DNA from: Marsupella aquatica
Lineage: Eukaryota; Marchantiophyta
Direction of reading: 5' to 3'
NCBI GenBank assembly: GCA_973895155.1
Contig: OZ316895.1
Span: 2,604,001-2,668,000, forward strand
DNA length: 64,000 nucleotides
Numbering within the stretch: position 1 is the stretch's first letter; every line of letters begins with the position of its first letter. Shown here piece after piece: positions 22,566 to 31,499 of the stretch. Both the position numbers and the translations under genes were made by a program. The notes under the pieces are model-generated. The model did no database searches and had not been told where the DNA came from. It was given only the letters and a program-made list of their open reading frames with translations.

Positions 22566-23671
22566 TTGAAAGCTTTTTCGAAGAAGAAGAACAAGGATGC
22601 AATTGGTGCCGATGCGGTTGAGAAGCCTACGGAGGAGCTGACTTCGAGTGTTATTCCCCCAGGGTTTAAGAATTACGTTCAAGAAGCGATTGAGAACTAC
22701 AACCGTCGTCGTGGGATTGAAACGGTTGAAGTAGAGTCGAGTGACCATCGATGGAAAAATGCTGATGGAAATTTTATCAGATATACATTGCATTGTGGAG
22801 ATGTCAGGGCGCTGGATAAGTTTGTAGAGAAAAGGAATTACACACTTGCAATTGCAGACATTCCTTATGGATTCAATGCGCCTGGCTCTGAAAATGATGA
22901 GGTCCCATTTTCAGAGAGTGATATTGTGGATCATATGGTAAATTGTTTTGCCAAGGTGACAAGTTCAAAGATGTGGAGGTTTGTTGTGATTCACTCTTTG
23001 CAACAAACTTGGTCTGTGATGAATGCTCTTGGAAAAACTTGTAACACAGGTGTAGAGGCTGGAATTTGGGAGAAGACAAATGTACATGCTCATCCTTCCG
23101 GGAATCGATTGGCTTGGGCTTTTGAAAACTGGTCAATCGGATATTATCACGAGAGTGGTATTAGGACCAGAGACATGTATAATTTTGAACATGATGAGAA
23201 AAGGGTAAACATCATAAAAGTCCCTTGTGTTACAAAAAATGTGTAACACCATTGGGAGAAATAGTGAACCCTTACCAGAAACCGATAGCTCTAGCAGATT
23301 GGTTCGTTCAACATTTTAGTGAAGCAGGGGATTGGGTTGCTGATTTATGTGCGGGGAGTGGTTCGACCTCATGCGTTGCCTTGTTAGGGAAACGTCCGGT
23401 GATAGCCGTGGAGCTCAGTGCAAGCTAGGTGGATTGTATCCGGACCCGACTTGTCACGCTTGATGAATCGTGGGACTTGAATGATGAAGCAACCGAGGAG
23501 GGTACAGGACCCATGAGCTTTGAGGTTCAACCACCTATTGGTGGTACTACGAGCACCCTCACCACTGGAACTTGCATTATTACAACCGCGGAGGAGAACG
23601 ATAATGATGAGGATGAAGAGGATGAAGTGGAACATGAAGCTCCGGCACTTGATCTTGGCTCATTCCTTGAG
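22566..23671 (+). pseudogene. Beta-class DNA N6-adenine/N4-cytosine methyltransferase domain (same gene)
   Basis: The exon starts after the acceptor at 22565 and continues the ParB-like frame. After ~70 linker residues comes HCGDVRALD, then motif IV as ADIPYGFN (22857-22868), the equivalent of DPPY. Further on come NPYQKPIALADWF and motif I as DLCAGSGSTSCVALLGKRP (about 23342-23400), then VDCIRTRL. The order IV, then KP, then GSG is that of the beta class (N6_N4_Mtase family), which acts on adenine N6 or cytosine N4 in DNA. Two lesions break it: a one-base change in the A-run at 23235-23240 and a TAG at 23426 where CAG would fit. A very acidic tail (~23590-23635) precedes the donor gag|gtgtaa at 23671. 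The family is bacterial in character, but the flanking introns are spliceosomal. N4-cytosine methyltransferases acquired from bacteria are known in bdelloid rotifers. Confidence 0.8.
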
Positions 23672-23789
23672 GTGTAAACTTAAGTTTGATTAGTTCTCTC
23701 ATGTTGTATCTATTGATCCAAATTTGTGAAATATTGAGGAAGATTATGATTGGACTATGTTCTTATTTCACAAAGTAATATCTTTGCAG

Positions 23790-24700
23790 GAACCAAAGGA
23801 GGATTTTGTATTGAAACATGTTTTGCATAGATTCTCACACAATCCTTCTAGTGGATTTCTTTTGGACAATAAAACATTGAGCCAACTTAAACCCAGTCAA
23901 TATTTGGGTGATGAAATAATGGAATTTTACCCACAATTAATAACCGAGGAACATGAAGATCTGGCTCCCTCGATAAACACATTATCCTTTTTTTTTACCC
24001 TTGGCTTGTTTCAAGGATTGAAACAGAACCAGCTGAGACCTTGTTGGAATCAATTCAAAAGATGCAGAATTATTACAAGCCACCATTTTCCCAAATTGAG
24101 GTCATTCTCATGCCAATTCACATGAGCATGCACTGGAGTCTGGTTGTAATATGTTTGGATCGGATTGAATCTTCGGTCAAAATGTATCATCTAGACTCTC
24201 TCGCCAGTCTACACTCAACCCATGTAATTGGATCAATACTGAGCAGGTACGTATATATTATATTACATTTTTTCAATTTGAATTTATTTATGTGGTACAT
24301 AAATATAAACACTTTGGACTAAGAACTTTGAATGATAATTTGCAGATATTTTACAATGGAATGGGAATTATTTTTTGGAAAAGTTCCAATTGGAGTTGTG
24401 GAGATATACAATCAAATGGTAAGGATTTGAAAAGTTATTTCAACTTTTATTTAGTTCAATTATTAAACACTTTGGAGTAACTTTAAGATTCTTTCTCAGG
24501 TACCCCAACAACCAAACAATTCACATTGTGGTCTATTTGTTCTTCAAAATATGGACGAAATCATAATTCAATGGCATATTACACAATGCCTTGATGCACA
24601 GTCTTTATTTACTGAAAAATGGTACAATTGTAAAAGAGCATGTAACCTTAGAAAATTCATTCGAGATCAAATTCTAAAATTGATGCATGTACCTGTTTAA
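23790..24700 (+). pseudogene. Ulp1/C48-type cysteine protease domain (C-terminal part of the same gene)
   Basis: The acceptor at 23789 (tttgcag|gaa) joins in phase 0 to the methyltransferase exon across a 118-bp intron, so the protease appears to be the C-terminal domain of one protein. Exons are 23790-24246, 24346-24418 and 24500-24700; each junction keeps phase. A T-run near 23989-23997 has slipped the frame. Catalytic residues are visible: His in MHWSLVV (24131-24133), Asp in YHLDSL (24194-24196), Gln in PQQPNN (24506-24508) and Cys in SHCGLFVL (24527-24529). Ulp1 proteases remove SUMO or related modifiers from proteins, and they have been captured by several plant transposon groups such as some MULE and CACTA elements. 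The stop is the TAA at 24698. Confidence 0.85.
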
Positions 24701-27700
24701 GGACATCAATCTCAATCCTCTGAGTGTGCAGAACCTCTCTCTAATATAGCAGACTCTATAATTTTTTTTAGTTTTTGCTGCTATTTGATTAGTACTTAAA
24801 AGCGCAAAGTTGTATGCATACACCGCTGTTGATGATAGAACTAGTTCATCTTGGAGAAGTCGATTAGATATATTATCTTTCTCTGGAAAATATTTCCCAT
24901 CAATAGCAGACTCAGCACTTGCTTCAGTTGTGTACCATGTGATTTTGATTCTCTCAGGAATGTCTGCAGTTCTTGTCAAAATCTTTGACATCTTTGCCAT
25001 CCAAAACAACTTGCCTTCTAGATCCTTGTGTGCCGCTACACATATCATGGACCACTTATTGTTAACTTCCATATCTCTGAAATCTCCAAATTCAGCTTGC
25101 TTTCGTCGAGGTCCGGAGTAGATAATTCTCTGTGGTCCAGCAACTTTGTCAACCAAAGTTGGATCAACACCTTCTTCAACAAGTTCATTTCTCACCCTTG
25201 GAAGTAGTTGTGCACCTTGATTTTGTTGCGGCCAAACCCACTCAAATAACCACTCACCTTCCTCTAGGTGGTTTTTGATAATATCTTTTTGTTTCTCAAA
25301 AAAACTCATCCACCAAAGTTTATCTTCATTGTCAAAGTAATTGAAACCTTCCTGGATAGCTTTTTCATATTTCACCAGAGTAGTTAATGCACCATCTGTA
25401 TTGGAAGAAACATGGACATCATCCCTCTCAACACCTTTTGCTGACTTCAATGACATTTATGCAGCAACCCACATTCTTGAAGTTGGAATGTAATTGACAA
25501 ACGTCACTGCATCTCCCCAATCCTGGGTCGTGGAAAGATGTTTCCCGTGAAATGTTGTCTCTTCGTTTTCATCCTCCATGACTCGTTTGAATCTGAATTG
25601 CCTTTGAAGTTATGAGATTGAGATCTCTCAAGACTCTACCTGAGACTCCCTTCTCATTTGGCTGGTCGTTTTCATTGAGAAATTTTTGAAAATCGGCTAC
25701 TTCATCCACAAATATGATCAAAGCTTCAGGTGAATATGCTCGTCGAATAATATCTTCAAGAGTCTCCAAGCGAAATGCTTTGTGCTTGTTTAACCTAGAC
25801 AACAATTTACTAAACATCTGATCTATCTGGTCATGTGTATGACCGACCAACAAGAAACCCACTTTAATCTTGTCAAAGATCTTCAAATCTACTAACATGT
25901 GAAGCTAACCCATCAAGAATTTATTCTTGTTTTCCCGAGTGGTATTATCTAATTGAAGATATAACACTCTTGGTAATGTCCCATCCCATGTATTCAATAC
26001 ATTTTGAATAACATGTATGGTCAAGTTTGCATCATTATGGATATTGGGATATGTCAAAAATACTTTTGCTACAAGGTTCCTGTCGAAGATGAGACAACCT
26101 ACAACATGTATTGGAATGAAATACTTTTCATCCATGTTCTTTGGACAACGAAGAAAATGTGGTAGCTCTGTTTTCTTTTGATCCATACCATCTATACAAA
26201 TACCCAAATACTTGTTGGGCTCATCATAGCATTTTTTACGATGCTTGGCTAACTTCATCATTTCCAATGATTGTACTTTTCGATGCTCCATAAGGGCATT
26301 GATATACTTTCCTGAAATGATACAATAGCAATGAATTAAAAATCAATAACTAAGGATAAACTTTGACAAATATTGAATTACATGTCATCAAATTAAAGTT
26401 GAAGGTTATAGTTAGTGGAACTTACTTTTATCCTCTTCAGTTGTTGCTTTGTCCCGAAGAGCCTTGAATTCAGTACAAGGACCACAAGTAGAAAATCAAC
26501 TCCTTTTAGGAATTCGTACATTTGGAAACTTTTTTTTCCAAACATGCAAAAAATAAGAATATGTAACTTGTTGTTCTTCTCGCAACATTGTTTCAGCTTC
26601 AAAGATTCCATGTATCTCTTGCTTTGTCCAATTGTCTGACAAGTGATGAATCTCTTTATGGGGAAGACTATCCATATTTTTTTGGAAAAAATCTTTCAAC
26701 CATTCCACCAACTTTAGAAATGAAGGTGAGTCTTCCTTACAAAAGGTATCTCGTTCAATCCTTGTAAACATGTTTGCATGGATTGTTGCCAATCTATTAT
26801 TACCTAAAGAATATAGTTTCTTGAATCCTCCTCTACATATAGGTTGTCCATTTACACTATCTCCACGAGAAGTACTACAGTTGTTCATGATACAACCTCG
26901 TAGCAAAATATTTTTTTGAAAGTGTTTAAGACCAAAATAATACTTGTGTTGTTTTGAGCATTCCTCTAGACCCAGAGACCTCAAGCAAAACTTGTCACAA
27001 TAGGGATACTTAAAAATATCTTTAATTTTGCGTTTTTTTAGATTTGCAATGGTAAGTCTATCTTTTCTAATCATCTAATCTCTGATTTTCTTGTTGGGTC
27101 TTGTCACCTCTACTCTATCCTGAATAGTGTCAGGAGAACTTACCCCCCCACTATTTTCTAGTGAATTAGAATTTAAAACAAAAAGATCTTCTGTATAGTT
27201 GTTTCCACTCTCCACATTTTCTGTAACTGTTTCATGAACAATCTCACATCCCAGGATCTCTTCAACAACATTTGAGATTACAACAGTCTCTCTGTCATTT
27301 GCAGCCTCCTCTGATCTCTCTTCAGAGTCTTCTGAAAATGTAATAGGTGTTCGGAGATTTCTAGTTTGAAATCTTCTAATGATATTCACATCTTCAGTCG
27401 GAGTACCGCCCACTTGTCTCTGAGACTATAATCCCAACCTAGGTGATTCTTCTCGACTTGAGGGCTCATCTTGACCATTGAATAATTTTTGGACAAGTTT
27501 CAATTTAGCATGTACCCTTGAATTTTCGGGCCCTCTCTCCGACAGCTCACTTCGCAATAATCTCCGAGGAATTTTTTGGACACTAGATCTCTTCCCTCTT
27601 TCGTTCTGCACTTGCCGTCCAATGGAAGATCCAAAAACCTCACACTGCATCCTCGCCAAAGGGCTTCGAAGTCCCATGTTGTTAGTTTTACCACTCGGTG

Positions 27701-28559
27701 AAATAACTGATGGGAATACTGATTGGGATCCATGGATCCCAACTCGTATTCGTCCTTCGGGACTTCGAAGTGAAAAATTTCCCACTTGCTGTTCTGCGTC
27801 ATGACTTGGTAATTTTCCATTGCGCAATACAAACTGGGATCCGCGTATCCCATTTTGCATTCCACCATCGGAACTCGGGTTGGAAGTCCGCAAGACCGGT
27901 GACTCGGGCACAGGATTCTACAAAATACCACGAGGGAATACTAAGTGGGATCCATGGATCCCACTTCGTATTTGACCCAAGGAATTTGGTACTGAAGGAG
28001 ACGAAATAGGCAATTCGCGTTCACCGTTTCTCAACATTCGAGTAGGGAATACCAAGTTTGGCTCCAAGGCTGCCCCTCCCTGCAATTCTGGCAAATTTTG
28101 ACTCCTCATTCGCTCAAACTGTGATTGAACACTGGACACAGCTATCTTCACTCCCAAAGAACGAGACATTGGAAAAACCAACGGAGATCTTCGGGCGGGC
28201 CTACATGGTAACGTTGTTCTTGGCATTAAAAACCGGGGCCTTCGCCTTTGAAGATCTGTCGGGGTTCGCGATGAACCAAGTGTCTATGTCGTAGGAACTA
28301 CATTAGGCTTCTTTACAAGTAGACGTCGTTTAAGAGGTTTACTTGGAGAGACATAGTATGAAATCGGAGCACCCACAACACTCCTACAAGACTCTGAATC
28401 AGACTCTGATTTCTCAGATTCTGAGGAAAATGAAATCTCTGGCACTACTCTCTGTGAGGCTGGTAATTCATTCATCAAACGAGATGGAATAAATTTTTGA
28501 ACAACATCTGGCAAAGATGCATTTGAACTGTAAATTGACTCATCACTTGAAGACGCCAT
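24674..28559 (-). pseudogene. Transposase-like protein resembling the DUF7869 family, decayed
   Basis: The frame runs from the ATG at 28559 to the donor at 26426 (ataaaa|gtaag), broken only by single stops: TAG at 28284, 27918, 27426 and 27075, and TGA at 26496. After a ~115-bp intron it resumes at 26311 (tttcag|gaaag) with TAG at 25905, a slip near 25600 and TAA at 25457, ending at 24674. Conserved blocks follow in order: a Cys-rich N-part with LRGCIMNNC and PICRGGFKKLYSLG; FSTCGPCTEFKAL; GICIDGMDQ (Asp at about 26191); LYLQLDNTTRENKN (Asp at about 25947); and FLLVGHTHDQIDQMFS (about 25816-25855). These match a family of transposase or integrase-like proteins I know as DUF7869, thought to have an RNase-H-like core with acidic catalytic residues. 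The first ~280 codons are Ser-rich and include the 37-residue repeats described separately. It is probably the enzyme that moves the element. Confidence 0.75.
27600..28085 (-). repeat. Palindrome array D: 111-bp (37-codon) repeat inside the transposase frame
   Basis: Clear palindromes start at 27714, 27825 and 27936, exactly 111 bp apart. Decayed copies lie at 28047 and, centred, near 27622. The core differs from the intronic arrays: GGGATCCATGGATCCC, with one hybrid copy (27825) having GGATCC on one side and GTATCC on the other. On the minus strand each encodes GIHGS or GIRGS followed by a xxVF motif, so the array is read as protein repeats. Confidence 0.88.
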
Positions 28560-28709
28560 AGAGAATCAAACAAGGGTTGTATAGGAGTACGTATTCGTAT
28601 CCAACAGAGAAAATTCAGATTACAGTATTCTATGAAAACAACTACTCAATACTGAATGAACCTCAAAGTAATCGCGAGAAATGAAGATGAAAAACAGATG
28701 CGAGCTCTT

Positions 28710-28719
28710 CCTTTTATAG
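28710..28719 (-). promoter_or_regulatory. TATA box of the transposase gene
   Basis: Read on the minus strand it is CTATAAAAGG, about 150 bp upstream of the ATG at 28559. It is similar in style to the two plus-strand promoters of the element. Confidence 0.6.
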
Positions 28720-28943
28720 TTTTCGGGGGCATTGGACACGTGGCATTCCCTGATTGGTCCGTACGAGGGTTTTTTCACGTGAGAGTTTGTCTTTTCAAAG
28801 AATGCTGAAATTTAAATTGTAGATTTTTGAGGAAGTCGCCATGGATCTTAGTTGGTCTTCAAACTGGAATATCAAGGTATGCGATGCAAAAACTTCAAAA
28901 TGTAGAGGTTATCCTCTTATTTTCCCGATCAGTTTTTGGACTT

Positions 28944-29308
28944 GCGAAAAAAATGGGATCCATGGATCTCAGTTGGTATTCATGTTGAAAGATCTCCTGA
29001 TGCAAAGTTGCAAGTGGAAAACATTGAGGTTGAATACGATAGTGGATACTTGGATCCCATCTCGTATTCATCATGCGTTATGGGCTAAAAAATTTCCGGA
29101 CATGTCGTCGGGTTAACTTAACTAACTGTGTGGTTCAACTGTAGTCCGCGGTCAGTTTTTCGCAGTTTTCAATTTTACCGCAGTTAAAAATTCAAACATT
29201 TTTAACCTGAGGTTACATGGAAGCGTCAAGAGAATGATTTGGTGTGGTTTTCGTCCATGTTCAATAGTTGAATCTGAAATGGGATACGCCGTATCCCATT
29301 TTCAGTTT
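28944..29308. repeat. Palindrome array E near the right end of the transposon
   Basis: Copies lie at 28944-28981 (GGGATCCATGGATC core), 29032-29069 (hybrid GGATACTTGGATCC) and 29270-29308 (GGGATACGCCGTATCCC). A degraded one lies near 28838. The first two start 88 bp apart. The outermost copy lies 338 bp inside the right end and has the same core form as the outermost left copy (17098), 151 bp inside the left end. Confidence 0.82.
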
Positions 29309-29611
29309 GCCATTTTGATGGCGAAAATGAAATCTTGTGTTTTACTCGTTTTGTTTGACGCTCAGATTTAGCTTTTAGAAGGATCACGTGATGAGCATTG
29401 TTTTTCCAGGTTTTGGAATTTGCACTTTTTTTAGATGAAGTGTATCAGAATTCTGGATTGTGACAATTCTGTGTTTTTGCGTCGACAGTATCTCGATTTG
29501 AAATCCGATGTTGGATGCGATTTTGGATTCATCCTCAAAATAGCGTTTTTGATCTTAATTTTAGTGATTTTTTGCTGTTTTTCGCGAAATTGAAAACACA
29601 CTTCTCGTTTG

Positions 29612-29646
29612 GTGGTCATACTTCTCGTTTGGTCCGTCACTGTGTT
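29612..29646 (-). repeat. Right terminal inverted repeat of the transposon
   Basis: Read on the minus strand it begins AACACAGTGACGGACC and continues CAAACGAGAAGTATGACCAC. Just inside, at about 29599-29612, a second copy of CAAACGAGAAGTGTG follows in the same direction. The left end has that second copy inverted instead. Confidence 0.85.
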
Positions 29647-29650
29647 CTAT
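29647..29650. repeat. Target site duplication, right copy (CTAT)
   Basis: Directly follows the right terminal repeat and equals the four bases preceding the left terminal repeat. Confidence 0.7.
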
Positions 29651-31499
29651 GCATCACTACAAGACCAAAAATGGAATGTTTTAGGATGAGCATGCTATAT
29701 TGAAGAGCACATTTGGTTGAGCTTTAAAAAACAGACTTTCCGGGCATTTTGCAATGGGGTAGGAAAACCCAAAATATACTCTGCATGATTGTGGGTATGC
29801 TCTAGAGACTGAAAATGTTGGGATTCATGGTAACCTATTGTCATATTGCTTATTGACAAAAATCACAAGGCAGCCAATGCAGCAACAAGTAGACAATGTT
29901 GAGGAAAACCAGTGATATACACACATGAGAGACAAGCAAGAAGCTCATACACCAACACACAAGATACGTGGTTCGCCGTCGTCAAGGCTATGTCCACAGA
30001 ATACTAGAGCTTTACTAAACTTTGGCAACCACGTCACACTAACCCTCCAAGTACAAGCCCCCCTTAGCACTAAACTTGCTCCTCCAAGAATGAGCAAGAG
30101 TCTCCATGAGGACTAACTCCTTGCTCCCCTATATGCTAGGCACACTAGTCACAACTAATCATCATTAAGTCCCTAATGCCAATTAGTCTAAGAGGTTAAT
30201 TGCGACTCAAGAGTTAGCCCGAACAGACAATTACACAGCCTGATGAGTCTGCAGAGGAGCAAAGTCAGCACTTCATGAGCTCAGATGTGTGCCACACGAT
30301 TGTTAGCACTAAAACCAGAAACAGACATGTTGCACGATAGCAGTTAAAATCTAATTTGGCAGTGGTGATTTTTCATCGAAATCATATCCATTCCTAGCTT
30401 GGCACGGGTGTATTTATTTATATTCAACCACACAGTTGCATGGCATGGTTTCCCCCAACGCTATGTAAATATTTATTGGTTCATACATAAATGTCATTAC
30501 CTACAGTAGGGTGGTAGCCAAGTGGGGCTTGGGCGACAAGCTGTGGCCAATAGAGGGCTTGAGTCTAAGAGTGTCTATCTAATGTCTCCCTAAAAAACTT
30601 TGCTGCAGCTATCGAATTTTCTGGCAGTGCTTTATGGTACAGTGTCCCACCCTAAATGCAACCCTGGGGTTCCCGGAATTTGGGCTTAGGGAGTACTTGA
30701 AAGTCTCAAGAAGTGAAATTTAATGGCTAACTGCAATAATCAGTAAATGCACACATTACTTAAAGTTTTGCAATTCCTATGATTCCATTTTTTTTGGCAC
30801 TTTTCAATTAGTGCAAGGATTGTACTAAAATTATAGCAACAAGTGAACTTAGAATCAAGCCATGCAAATCCATAGTAAGAAAGAACTAATGGCCCCCCCT
30901 TGAGAGTTGCCAAAATGTGCAAAGTTTCTGTTGCCAATGCATGAGAATACCCAGGTGGCAAATCTTTCATTTTGAGAGAATCTGTGAGAAAGTAATGAAC
31001 CCGCCTATGTGCATCCTACTAGCGGGGGCAGTTGGGGCCCACCTTTCAAGTCCAAAAGAGCATCAGCAAAAGGTGGTGGTGCTGTAAGTATATACTAAAC
31101 CCTTGTGTACAGGGCATTGTGGGTTGGAATGCCTTGAGGGGTTATTATTTCCCAAAGTGCTCTCGTGACAGGACCTTAATACACTTCAGCCTTAGGTTTC
31201 ATTTTACTAAGTTTAGTTAAAGTAAGAAAAACTATCACAATGACTCCAAATGAAAGTGGAATATACACACTTTTTATAGAAATGGACCAAACAGAGTACA
31301 AAAGAACAAACAAAAGAGGGTCCAAGTGGACAAAACCAATCGTAAAAGAAGTGAGCAAAAGGGAACCCCTAAACACCAAGAAAGAGGAACTAAAAATAAG
31401 AAATGAGCAATAGGGAACCCCTAGAAACCAAGAAAGAGGAACTAAAACTAACCCAAACGGACCGAGGTCCTCATAATTCCTAGCAAATGTGGCAAAAAG
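29651..31499. other. Gene-free region with an LTR-retrotransposon-like fragment
   Basis: No coding region supported. At about 29963-30001 the text 'atacgtggttcgccg' followed by 'ggctatgtccac' resembles a motif common in the LTRs of plant retrotransposons; no paired LTR or coding remnant was found. A 50-bp tandem duplication lies at 31354-31447 ('gggaacccct', 'accaagaaagaggaactaaa'). Confidence 0.4.

Larger units (their letters stand above)
16947..29646. mobile_element. 12.7-kb DNA transposon with ParB-methyltransferase-Ulp1 and DUF7869-like genes
   Basis: The ends are inverted copies of each other (16947-16980 and 29612-29646), beginning AACACAGTGACG, with about 31 of 34 positions matching and one extra G on the right. 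Directly outside lie CTAT (16943-16946) and CTAT (29647-29650), a plausible 4-bp target duplication. Inside are three TATA-box promoters and three genes: an F-box-like gene (+), a ParB/methyltransferase/Ulp1 gene (+) and a transposase-like gene (-). Arrays of ~39-bp palindromes occur in the introns, in one exon and near both ends, and nowhere else in the window, which ties the region together as one unit. All three genes carry stops or frameshifts, so this copy is not expected to be autonomous. The superfamily is not certain: 4-bp duplications are known in several cut-and-paste groups, and the transposase resembles DUF7869-type proteins. Confidence 0.88.

Noticed and set aside
20819-23671. Bacterial or phage contamination as the source of ParB-like and methyltransferase sequences
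   Set aside because: The coding parts are split by GT-AG introns in matching phase, preceded by a TATA box and fused to a eukaryotic Ulp1 domain, and they lie inside TIRs in plant DNA.
18361-28286. A changed genetic code in which TAG means glutamine
   Set aside because: Several TGA stops and frameshifts also occur, the stops are confined to mobile-element genes, and neighbouring host genes use TAG as a normal terminator (10961, 44648). Decay explains it better.
16947-29646. Insertion of a large DNA virus
   Set aside because: No capsid, polymerase or packaging genes are present, and TIRs with a short target duplication and a transposase fit a transposon.
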